Below, piece by piece: positions 1 through 9,323 of a DNA stretch of 64,000 nucleotides. The stretch is from Melampsora larici-populina 98AG31 (taxonomy: Eukaryota; Basidiomycota; Pucciniomycetes; Pucciniales; Melampsoraceae). A program made the position numbers and the translations under genes. The notes beneath the pieces were generated by a model that saw nothing but the letters and a program-made list of their open reading frames with translations, was not told the DNA's origin and did no database searches. Numbering within the stretch: position 1 is the stretch's first letter; each line of letters begins with the position of its first letter. The stretch is taken from positions 1-64,000 of the forward strand of contig NW_006768851.1 in NCBI RefSeq assembly GCF_000204055.1, in the 5' to 3' direction.

Positions 1-95
1 ACGATTAGAAGGCATGAGGCGTGAAAGTAAAGGTTAGTGAGAAAGAACATGAGATCGGAAATGTAATGAGATGAGAAAGGTATGGCATTCTGTAT

Positions 96-2097
96 CTATA
101 ATATTGGCGGTGATCTATCATCCAGGTTCTGAGCAGCTTCATCTAACTTGGGAATGGTACCAATTATTGGCGTTGAACAATCATCCAGATTGTGAGCAGC
201 TTCATCTAAGTTGGGAATGGTTCCGATGGGTCGGTCATTGTCAGACTTATCCTGCGCTTCACCAAGTTTCTTTTCAGAGTCACGACTTGACTCGGGCTCG
301 GCCCGGTTGATGGTATAATACTTCATCTTGATGTCTTGTATCCAGATATCCACCTCATCATTAGAAAGGGCGCTGGGGCCCTTCCAAAGCATCATATCGG
401 TAATGCTGCTCTCCGGAGTGCGGTTGAATGTTAGTTTCACGCCGCCACGAAACTCCTTGGTCTCAAATACTTTCTTCAGGTCCGCAACCTTGGGGTGGGC
501 GTCTCCCTTGCCCTGATAGCCCCCGCGCAAATGTGGTCCTTTTTGTAAAGGCATCATTAGCATGAGACCGACCAGAGGCAGAGGTAGAATGACGAGTAAA
601 ACCATCTACATACCCATCAACTCGTTCAAAGCTTTCGCGAGTTCAGCCCTACGATTGGCTTGGCGAGCAGCGGCTTCCGACATTGGCTTAGGCTCTTTTC
701 GTGTTGTTCGGAGATGTTGTGGCGCCTTGGTTGATTCAAAGGTGAATCGTTCAAGAAGGTGAGTTTTTTGTTCTGACCGGGCCCACCTTTCACATGTGGT
801 GAACTCGTCCTGAAATAGCGCATTGGAGCCAGTGGATGCCGGGTTCCAACGGGCCACAAGGAGGTGGTATTGTAGATTGAAGTGACTGTTCAAGAGATGA
901 AACTGGTTGACCAAACAAGTTGAATGTAAGTTAAAGTGGGGTTAATTCGAGCTATCGATCGTAGTTAATCTCATCACTTACCTGGCGAACTGCTTTGCTG
1001 ATTTCTTGATTTAGAAGTTGCTCGGAGGTGTGGTTCTTGCTTTTGCCACTATGCCTCCAGAGTCGGCCGTCATGTAAGTCATGTGATACCTTAGTTAGAT
1101 TGACCAAGCGCTCAAAGATAGGAATGTATTTTTCGCATTCCTCCTGCGTCAGTGGTTCAAGGCCAGCGGTTGTTGTTTTGGCGGAGGGAGGAATTCCTAG
1201 AGGTGTTGGTTCAAGGCCAGCGGTTGTTGTTTTGGTGGAGGCAGGAATCCCTAGAGGTGTTGAGGTGAGTGCATACGCTTTGCTGGTCCCGATACATAGG
1301 CGCTCGAATAAGCGAGGGGTGAAAACTTTGTGTTCGTCCTTGTCGTAGTTGGACCAAGTGTTGCCAACTATGGTATTACGTTCCGGAAAGCCCTGAGATA
1401 CGCCCTTGGGTGGCACTGTGCGATCAACGTAAGCGACCTGTTTCATTGATATGTTTAAGATTTTTACTATAACAAAACAAATAACGTACTTGGTGTTTTG
1501 GTAGCAACGTTGCTATACGTTTGATAATTTGTGTACATGTTGGGTTCGCGCGAGAGTGGTCCTTTGAGTCTATGGAGGCAAGGCTCAAGGTTAGTATTAT
1601 TCGACTTCTTGGACTCGTAAAGACATGACCAGTTGTACTCACAATGCGTCATCGAGGACTTTTCTACTGCACTTCAAGACAATGCAGAGCATTGTCTTGT
1701 CTAGCTCATAGGACACTTGGAGTGCCTGTGCCTCGTAGAGGCCAATGGCTGATATGCGGTTGTTCTTTGGTAAGTCAAGTTGAGCTAGATTTCGCTCCGC
1801 ACGCGGCATACCCCATTCGTTTCCCAGTTGGCAATAGTTACTCATGTTTGGAGAGGTGCTAGAAGTCGTAGGGTGTTTGTCGTCTTCGGTGTGGGTGGTT
1901 TCAAGTGGGTGTTCGTCGTCTGTGCGTCTGCGCTTCTTGGTCCTTGGGGGATCAGTGGCTTGGCTGAAAGTGTCGATGTTGTGGTTCGTTTTGCGTCGTG
2001 GTCCAGCCGTATTGGTGGGAGGAGCATAGCCTGCTGATGAATCGGTTTCAGGTGACGCTGACTTTTTTCGTCTGGTGGTGCGACGGCTGGCTGGCAT
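96..2097 (-). pseudogene. Rust multigene-family protein of unknown function, five exons, frameshifted
   Basis: Five coding blocks read on the minus strand: about 2097-1645, 1640-1490, 1437-982, 902-614 and 538-96, with GT-AG introns between the last four. The first block starts with a basic, Ser/Thr/Pro-rich tail and ends in a conserved-looking block (WGMPRAERNLAQLD, then a Leu/Ile-rich helix). The next starts EYNWSCLYESKKSNN, followed by VAYVDRTVPPKGVSQ and a NTWSNYDKDE motif. The last has GPHLRGGYQGKGD and KEFRGGVKLTFNRTPESS. I recognise the layout as a high-copy rust gene family, but know no function. The first and second blocks join out of frame by one base near 1641-1645, so this copy is probably broken unless an unusual splice site is used. 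The C-terminus carries a 21-residue tandem repeat. The upstream G-rich array and terminus-like end at 2534 suggest it travels in a DNA transposon. Confidence 0.6.
119..224. repeat. Two-copy 63-bp in-frame tandem repeat
   Basis: Two copies of a roughly 43-bp core starting at 119 and 182 (period 63 bp, 21 codons) encode a repeated IGTIPxLDEAAxNLDD peptide at the C-terminus of the minus-strand gene. Because the period is a multiple of three, it lengthens the protein without shifting frame. Confidence 0.75.
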
Positions 2098-2209
2098 GTC
2101 AGGTGAAGGTACAGTTTTGTCGAGTGGGGTGGAGGTAGGTGATCGATAGTCGAGATAGGTGATGACGATAGTTAGATGAGGTTGGTTTTGATTGTAAGTT
2201 GGGTGGTGG

Positions 2210-2515
2210 AGGTGAATTTAGGTGCGTACGCTAGGGTGGGTTGTGGTTTTGTTAAGGGTAGCCTTTTTTGGGTTTGGTGGTGAGATTCCAAGGTGAGCTA
2301 GTGACTTATTGAGACAGGTGGTGATATTGTATCTGTCGTGGTGAGTTTGTTAGTTCAGTGGTGAGTTTGCAAATTGGGTGGTGATTTTTTCAATTAGGTG
2401 GTGAGATTGAATGCGTCGTGGCGATTTTTCTGCTTAGGTGGGGATATTTTAGCTGTGGTGGTGACTTTGTTGATGAGGTGGTGAAGTCTTTTGTAAGGGT
2501 GGTGATAGTAGGTGC
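2210..2515. repeat. Degenerate GTGGTGA array upstream of the multigene-family gene
   Basis: GTGGTGA or close variants recur roughly every 20-26 bp across this stretch, separated by variable T-rich spacers. The array lies between the gene start at 2097 and a terminus-like sequence at 2534, the place expected for subterminal repeats bound by a transposase. That role is inference. Confidence 0.6.
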
Positions 2516-2519
2516 AAGT

Positions 2520-2537
2520 GCCAAGGGTCCCCCCTTA
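2520..2537. other. Possible transposon terminus GGGGGGACCC next to TTA
   Basis: Read on the minus strand the sequence is TAA then GGGGGGACCCTTGGC. A similar terminus (GGGAGACCCCCCAG, also next to TTA) lies upstream of the FAR1-OTU gene at 22973. The partner end would lie left of the window, so this is only a proposal. Confidence 0.35.
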
Positions 2538-2645
2538 GGAGTTGTGGACTTAGAGCGATTTCTAGGTCACCATAGTTCCAACTAAAATTCTAAGACTTTC
2601 TACAGGGAGAGTTTCGGACTACATAGGATGTTACAGGTCTTTGTA

Positions 2646-3704
2646 TCATCCTATACACTCGGTGCAATCCAGTGCACACAGGTGGTATGTACTATTCTTG
2701 GTTTTCAAATTAGAAGCCTTCTTTCGAGTGACTCGTGGTGAGGTGACTTTTGTTGAAGTTGAAGGTGTACACCTGGCTTTCTTGCTTGGCTGGAATATTT
2801 TGACACTCAAAGGCAGATCACCATCACCATCACTATCACTATCACTATCACCATAATTCGCTTCTTCATCTCCATCATCTAATAACATCTCCTCATAAGT
2901 CAAATGTTGAGATGCCTTTCTTTTAGCTTGTCGTTGAGGTTGTACCGGCTTACTGGTGGAAGGTCGAAGCCAAGGATTATTTTTTACATATTTGTCAGCC
3001 AGAAAAATTAGCTCAAGGCTAGGTTCTCCTTTAGTGTCGTCAAGATATCTGGCAAAAACTTCATTGTTATGTAAGACCACAGGTGCTTTCCGGCCACGGC
3101 CGGTTTTGGCCAGGTTGAAATACTCAGAGTTGTAAACTTTGGGTGCCTGAGGGTAAAGAGGAGAGTCAACAGAGTGGTCCCACAGGTTGAAGATGCCTTC
3201 CTTAGTGTCGTCCAAGAGTGTCAACGATGACCTATCCACAGTGAAAGTTCCCCGAAGTAGACCATGAGCGAAAGAGCCGGTCTCGTATATCACCATCCAT
3301 CCTACAGAGCATACTCGGCCAGTGTGAGTAGTGAAAGGTGGAGGTTTAGGTGCTGCTGGGTGACCATTAAACATGCGGTTGCTGCTAGCTTGTTTCTTGG
3401 CAGCAGCTTGCTTTGACTTGTCGCTTTGAAGTTGGTGGACATGAGTACCAGTGGAAGTCGAGGTACGGGCTGCAACAGCTGCTTTGGCATTGATGACCTT
3501 GAGATTGGCAGGGCGGGGTTGAGAAGCTTGGGTGGGTGCCTGCTGGGGGGGAGAAGGAACCTTTTTGTTTTGGTCCGCATTGATGTTTTCAAGGCAGGGT
3601 CCACATATTTTGTGTTCGCCTTGACGGAGAGTACTTTGACATAAGGGACAAGTAGGTCGGTTCATGATAGTGAAATATGAGTATCCGAGAGAAACCAAAG
3701 TCAA
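2646..3704 (-). CDS. Zinc-ribbon-like, low-complexity protein of unknown function (rust family)
   Basis: An uninterrupted frame of 352 codons. The start may instead be the Met at 3665 (residue 14), just before a four-cysteine module: CPLC, then CGPC about 13 residues later, a likely small zinc-binding knuckle. It is followed by a Pro/Gln/Ala-rich and Lys-rich linker, then a compact middle region (about residues 130-250) with GWMVIYETGSFAHGLLRGTFTVD and WDHSVDSPLYP blocks. The C-terminal tail is acidic/Ser-rich (DSDSDSDGDGD) and then basic. I do not recognise a named domain; the middle block resembles N-terminal regions I associate with expanded rust protein families. No intron is needed. It is flanked by the G-rich array on its 3' side and by a purine minisatellite immediately upstream. 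Function cannot be assigned. Confidence 0.55.
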   Translation of the reverse strand: MTLVSLGYSYFTIMNRPTCPLCQSTLRQGEHKICGPCLENINADQNKKVPSPPQQAPTQASQPRPANLKVINAKAAVAARTSTSTGTHVHQLQSDKSKQAAAKKQASSNRMFNGHPAAPKPPPFTTHTGRVCSVGWMVIYETGSFAHGLLRGTFTVDRSSLTLLDDTKEGIFNLWDHSVDSPLYPQAPKVYNSEYFNLAKTGRGRKAPVVLHNNEVFARYLDDTKGEPSLELIFLADKYVKNNPWLRPSTSKPVQPQRQAKRKASQHLTYEEMLLDDGDEEANYGDSDSDSDGDGDLPLSVKIFQPSKKARCTPSTSTKVTSPRVTRKKASNLKTKNSTYHLCALDCTECIG

Positions 3705-4165
3705 AGAAGAAGCTGATTGAAGCTGAATGAAGAAGATTGAGGTTGATCGAAGAAGATTGAAGTTGATCGGAGAAGATTGAAGTCGATCAAAGAAGATTGA
3801 AACCGATTCAAGAAGATTGAAGAATATTGAAGAGGATTCAAGAAGATTGAAGAAGATTGAAGAAGATTGAAGAAGATTGAAACCGATTCAAGAAGATTGA
3901 AGAAGATTGAAGAAGAGTGAAACCGATTCAAGAAGATTGAAGAAGATTGAAGTCGATCGAAGAGAATTGAAGAATACTAGGGAACAATGAAGCCGATACA
4001 AGAATATTGAAGAAGGGTGAAGCCGATCCAAGAATATCAAAGAAGATTGAAGACAATCAAAGAAGGATGAAGAAGAGTAAAGATGGTCAAATAAGGATGA
4101 AGAAGAGTGAAGAAGAGTGAAGACGATCAAATAAGGATGAAGAAGAGTGGAGACAATCAAAGAGG
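3705..4165. repeat. Purine-rich minisatellite, roughly 10-bp unit AGAAGATTGA
   Basis: Dozens of tandem AGAAGATTGA units with variants (AACCGATTCA, AGTCGATCAA, AGACAATCAA) form an almost pure purine/pyrimidine strand bias. Open frames through it are by-products of the repeat and are not called as genes. Confidence 0.85.
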
Positions 4166-4744
4166 TCCAGTGTAGTGTAGGTTTGGTTGAACAAGTGGAT
4201 GGGTGGAGACTATGACAAAAGTTGGAGGAATGACTAAGATGATCGGTGATGGTGTATGGGTTGCGTGATTGGTTGAGAGGTAGAGAGGTAGAGAGGTACA
4301 CTTTTCATCATCTAATGTGAAGTTTTCATTTTTGGGGTCTTTGTTTATGGTTTGTTAATTGTCATTTTTTGATTATCGACATTTGTTTTTTGATTTTTGA
4401 CTTTTGATTTTTTGATTTTTTGAATTTTGAATTTTGATGTCCTCTTTTGTGGTTTCCTGGTACTTTTTGTGTCAATGCGACAATGGGGTGACAAATGTTG
4501 AGTTTCAAGTTGTAAATCTACTGAAATTTGGGCCGTAACCTGGTCTGAAAGGGGTTTCTGCCATGACTTTTACTCCGGTACAGGGGTTTTATCCCTGTAT
4601 TTGAGTATTTTCTCGAGTTTCGTCTTTGATTTTTGAATTTCGCACCCGGGAATTGTGTTTTTCGTTTTTTGATTTTTGCATTGTCACCTTGACACCTCTC
4701 GCATTCCGTACATAATGTACCTTGTTCTACATGGAGTACGGCTC
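4166..4744. other. No gene seen; T-rich low-complexity stretch
   Basis: Nothing coding is supported. Around 4380-4440 there is a run of TTTTTGA/TTTTGAATT microrepeats. The rest is unremarkable AT-rich sequence. Confidence 0.6.
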
Positions 4745-5725
4745 AAAACCTTTAGACCTCATTGATTGTGAAGTGCTTTCATCTGTACAACCACTCGCAC
4801 ACTACCTTGGTTGAAAAATCAACAAGTCCACATGTAGCCCCTTTGGTGCTTGAGTGTTGCCTCTTACTGAAGTACGGTCATACCTACCCCAAAATACAAG
4901 TTTTGCTCATGAGTTCTGACACACCACTCTTTTGGGATTTCTAAAACTTGCAAAAGATTCGTCAATGCTCTTTTGACCTTGTATATAACTTCACTCACAC
5001 ACTCAAGTCATCATGTGGCCTCTTGGCTACTTGAGTGTTGATTTGTACTGAAGTACAGTCATCCGTACCCCAAAATAATAGTTTTGCACATTACTTTTGA
5101 CACACTCATCTTTTGCAAGTTCTGAAACTGGCATAAGATTCGTGGATGCTGCTTTGACCTTGGATATTACTTCACTCACCAACTCAATTCATCAGGTAGC
5201 CTCTTGGGTACTTCTACCAAAGTACAATCATCCGTACCCTGAAATAAGAGTTTTGCTCATAACTTTTGACACACTCCTCTTTTGCAAGTTCTGAAACTTG
5301 CAAAAGATTCTTGGATGCTCATTTGACCTTGGACATAACATTACCCACCAACTCAAGTCATCATGTAGCCTCTTGGGTACTTGAGTGTTGGTTTCTACCA
5401 AAGTACAGTCATCCGTACCCTGAAATAAGAGTTTTGCTCATAACTTTTGACACACTTCTCTTTTGCAAGTTCTGAAACTTGCAAAAGATTCGTGGATGCT
5501 CATTTGACCTTGGACATAACATTACCCACCAACTCAAGTCAACATGTAGTCTCTTGGGTACTTGAGTGTTAGTTTCTACCAAAGTACAGTCATCCGTACC
5601 CTGAAATAAGAGTTTTGCTCGTAACTTTTAACACACTCCACTTTTGCAAGTTCGGAAACTTGCAAAAGAATAGTGGATGCTCATTTGACCTCTCTAATTA
5701 CATCACTCACCCACTCAAGTCATCA
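4745..5725. repeat. 181-bp tandem satellite, about five copies, with internal hairpin
   Basis: The marker CTTTTGCAAGTT or its variant occurs near 4929 (diverged), 5111, 5280, 5461 and 5642. The spacings are about 182, 169, 181 and 181 bp, so the unit is about 181 bp, with one 12-bp shorter copy. Most copies contain an inverted repeat CTTTTGCAAGTT-CTGA-AACTTGCAAAAG able to form a 12-bp stem. Adjacent segments (CCAACTCAAGTCATCATGTAGCC, trimmed here, and GAGTTTTGCTCATAACTTTTG) are also conserved between copies, and the right-hand copies are the most alike. Confidence 0.85.
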
Positions 5726-6074
5726 TTGAGGCCCATTGACAGAGGTGAAAATCTATAACTCGAGTCTTTGCAAATGATTTCATTGTAGGGTGGCACACAA
5801 GTGTGATCTTCTGAACCAAGTTTTACAAAGTTGTTGTTGTTCAGTGGCCAGGATTGAGACCATGGTGGTTGATATGGCAGGTCCATCCAGCCAGGGGTGT
5901 TGTCAAAAAGGGCTGGTAAACCGCACTCATTGTAGGGAATTTGTGGGGAGTGTGATCATACTCAATCTCACATTTCTCACTTGCCCATTGGATGGAAAAA
6001 CTCAAGTATAATCATAGAGTTAAGACATTAAACACATTACACATAGATCACAACATTATTAGAGGGGTACACAT
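5726..6074. other. No gene seen; 3' flank of KDZ gene
   Basis: This stretch lies between the satellite and the stop codon of the KDZ transposase remnant. It has no coding support, and no clear transposon terminus was identified. Confidence 0.5.
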
Positions 6075-7764
6075 TCATATCATTTCCCCATGCATGTCAT
6101 ACCACCTTTCATACTCTTCCTCTTCCGCATTTTCATACTCATCTGGTTCCTCTGCTTGGATAACTGGCTTACCAGCCATAGTTTTCCACTCTTTGTCAGC
6201 CCATTTACTTACCTTGTCAAATTTCTCTTTCAAGACCTGATCTTGTTCGCCGGTGCCTTGTAAACACGTGCGCGTGTCGACAAGCGCCTGTTTGAGGTCT
6301 TTGCTCCATTTCTTCCATAGTTTGCATGCTTTCCTCGACACTATGTTATAGAGGGACATCAATCTGTTTTTCAAGGAACCACAACCCTCTAGAATAGAGT
6401 GGTCATGCAATGGAATTGTCGTCAGCATTCATTGACAATGCAAAGTTTCATACTGTGCAAATTGACTTGCTCACCTAAGTCGCCGCGGTGTTTCAGACCA
6501 ACTACACAATCAAAATACCCATTTGCCCATCCAGTCATCTGACGGACTTCTCTCGCAATCCGGCGCAGATCTTCTCGGGAACTTCTTTGCGATAAGAAGC
6601 TTTCAATACCCAATCTGTCCCTCTCCCCTGCTGCACGATCTTTGGGGGTAATTTCACCTCTATTCCAGAAAGGGTTGTCCATATCCATTCCCATCACTTT
6701 GGCCAAATCAGGTAAATCAGGTTGCACTGCTTCCGGAAATTCAGTGCGGTATTTTTCAACACGCCGCTGGTAAGTAGCGTACTTGACACGAACATCTCTA
6801 GTCCTGTCACCTAAATGCTTGGCCATGTATTGTTGTTGTCTGGCGCCTGTAGAATTGTCCTTATCAGTTATACATTGTCGATATTCATGAGTCGCGAGTG
6901 CTTACCAGTGTGGCGATGACGTCGCAGCCGCGCTTCAGTCAGGCCGACCTTTGCTTCATACAACTTGCCAAGGGCCAGTGAGGTACCCAAAAGCGCATCA
7001 CGCTGATTACCTGACATTTCAATTGATTGTGAGCATTTAAACTACCTTGAATAAGTTTCTAGGCTCACGTGCGGCTCCAGCGAGGTTTCGGAACTCGACA
7101 CCTCCAAGCTCGTCGGCAATGGCTTCAATCTGCTCCTCAACGTCTGCCACCGAACCAGGTAACGCCATCAGGTTGTTGTTATCGGCCTGCGTCCTAACCC
7201 TCCGGCGTTTGTTTTGAATTGCCTTGAGACGATCACTGATTGAGATATAGCAGATCAAATGTAACATTAGCTGTGAAACAATATGCCAACATTAAGAATA
7301 ACTCACTGTGCTACAACAAGCTCCTCTGCTAGCCCAATAAGGATCAGGAGACGCTCCCGCTTCTCTTTTGTGGTCTCATTGATCACATCGAGTTGGCGGG
7401 TCTTTTGATCATTCCACTTGTTCTCAAAATAATCTCCACCAACAGCAGGATCCGCATCAAGGAGGTTACGGAGGGCAGCCTCAGCTTCTTCCAGGCGCTT
7501 GATTGCATCTTTCCTCTTCTTAGTGAGGGAGACAGCTGTTGACTAGGTGGTTGGTCAGTATGTGGGGAGAGATAAAAACAAAGCAGTAACGTACTTGCAT
7601 TGTGGCGTAAGCTGGTACAATAGTGTTTGGCTCGCAAATCAATTGCGTCGGCTTGGTGTTGACTGGTTGAGTATCTTCCAGAAGACACTAGAGTATCCAA
7701 TGCAGACCAAAGACGCTCTGATCCTTCGCCGTCTGAGAGGCCCCATCCTACGTTTAGTCTTGGA
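6075..7764 (-). pseudogene. KDZ transposase, C-terminal part (downstream of Helitron A)
   Basis: This is the continuation of the KDZ gene that starts at 19460. It begins directly at the Helitron junction with PRLNVGWGLSDGEGSERLW, a hallmark of Kyakuja-Dileera-Zisupton transposases. DLRAKHYCTSL follows, then further exons: a coiled-coil block (RLEEAEAALRN, KWNDQKTRQLD), SDRLKAIQNKRRR, MSGNQRDALLGTSLALGKLYEA, and REDLRRIAREVRQMTGWA. The last is an acidic terminal exon ending at 6075 (stop). Introns are short and GT-AG. Frame and spacing are well kept within this half, so the element was probably disabled mainly by the lesions and the Helitron in the other half. KDZ transposases are DDE-type enzymes of cut-and-paste DNA transposons common in basidiomycetes. 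I could not find the terminal repeats of this element. Confidence 0.85.
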
Positions 7765-8505
7765 CTAGCCAATTGGGCGGCGGGCGCCGCCTTGGTAATC
7801 GACACTGGCTGCATGTCTCAAACTTTGGATTTTGACCCCACTTTTTGCTCAGCACACCCAAGCACTCAGAATGCAACAATTCTTTGCTGATTCTTGGATG
7901 CATTATGTAAAGTTTACATACTTTGTACATATTCCTTGGAATACCTCCAAGCATGACATTCATAGCTTTACCATGACACATCAATCAGTCTGCTGTGTTT
8001 AGAATAATAATTTGATCAACACTGTTGATTCTAATCACAGTCTGTTACACATCAAACAATTTTATCTTTAACCACAGCACTGCAACTCTGTACCCATTTT
8101 GATATCACGAGGTCTGCCAAGATGATTTGAATTAGTCAGGATCAGTCTTTGATTAAGGTGGACTAGCAAAATCAGCGGCGGGCGCCGCCTTCATAAGTTA
8201 CATCAGATTATCTGCACTCATGAACATCACATCAATTTTGTTATTTGTCCTCTTTCACTCTTGAGATCTCCCCCTTCAATCCTGATTCTATGTCACATGA
8301 TTTTCTTTTTACATGACAAGGCCTTGAACCCCAGCTCACTGAGATGACACCTGCCGCTATTCTTAGCTCCTTGCGGAGTAAAACCTGTGCGCTTGTGAAC
8401 GCCTTGCGCAATGCAACAGGCACATCATTTCTTCTGCCAGTGGAACGTTCATGACACCATCTTTGTGCTCATAGTCTCAGTGCCATGACCTTGGCTTTCT
8501 ACTCT

Positions 8506-9320
8506 CACTACAAGAAACATAACATTTTCTGGGCAGAAAATTAAATTATTTGTATACAAAAATCTGGAAAGGTCAGAAACAGAGCAAAAAACATGAAAAA
8601 ATATGCATCCTGTTCCTTGGTTTGAGATCTCCAATCTGCATATTTTTCCGTATTTTTGGGGTTCATGTTGGTGAGTGTACTAACAATAAACCCTGATAAT
8701 CATCAGATTACCACCTGTAACAGATGCTGGAATTTGACTGATCAGTGCTGAGAGAAAATTTTGATTACTACAAAACTCCATAACTTTGTCAGTTATGGCT
8801 CAAAACACTCAATTTTGAGTGCATTGGGAAGCTGGTACTTTCCTGAAGATAGTTCATAAATGAAGCAAATACATGGCGGGCCTGCAAACAAAGATATCCC
8901 CAATGAGATCAAATTTTGCATATCATCAAATAGAATGTCAGTCATTGGGATTACACATTTTGTGTTACAATGAAAGTTGTAGTTCAGGAATTCAGCTTTC
9001 TAATGCACCTCAAATCGAATGTTTGAGCCAGAATTGACAAAGTTATGGGGTTTTATAGTAATCAAAATTTTCTCTCAGCACTGATCAGTCAAATTCCAGC
9101 ATCTGTTACAGGTGGTAATCTGATGATTATCAGGGTTTATTGTTAGTACACTCACCAACATGAACCCCAAAAATACGGAAAAATATGCAGATTGGAGATC
9201 TCAAACCAAGGAACAGGATGCATATTTTTTCATATTTTTTGCTCTGTTTCTGACCTTTCCAGATTTTTGTATACAAATAATTTAACTTTCTGCCCAGAAA
9301 ATGTTATGTTTCTTGTAGTG
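8506..9320. mobile_element. CACTA-type foldback MITE, 815 bp, TSD TCT
   Basis: It starts CACTACAAGAAACATAACAT and ends in its inverse, flanked by TCT at 8503-8505 and 9321-9323. The arms are near-perfect inverted repeats for about 310-330 bp each (differences seen at single positions such as AAAATTAAA/AAAGTTAAA), leaving a short unique centre. The CACTA terminus with a 3-bp duplication is diagnostic for the EnSpm/CACTA superfamily. There is no coding capacity. A diverged relative lies at 29565-30543. Confidence 0.93.
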
Positions 9321-9323
9321 TCT

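Noticed and set aside
3701..4301. Minus-strand frames across the purine minisatellite (Phe/Leu/Ser repeats)
   Set aside because: They result from a 10-bp repeat lacking stops in that frame and have no coding character.
7777..7790. GC palindromes as transcription terminators or CpG islets
   Set aside because: They occur four times at a fixed 8 nt from CTAG with A/T flanks, which fits Helitron 3' ends better.
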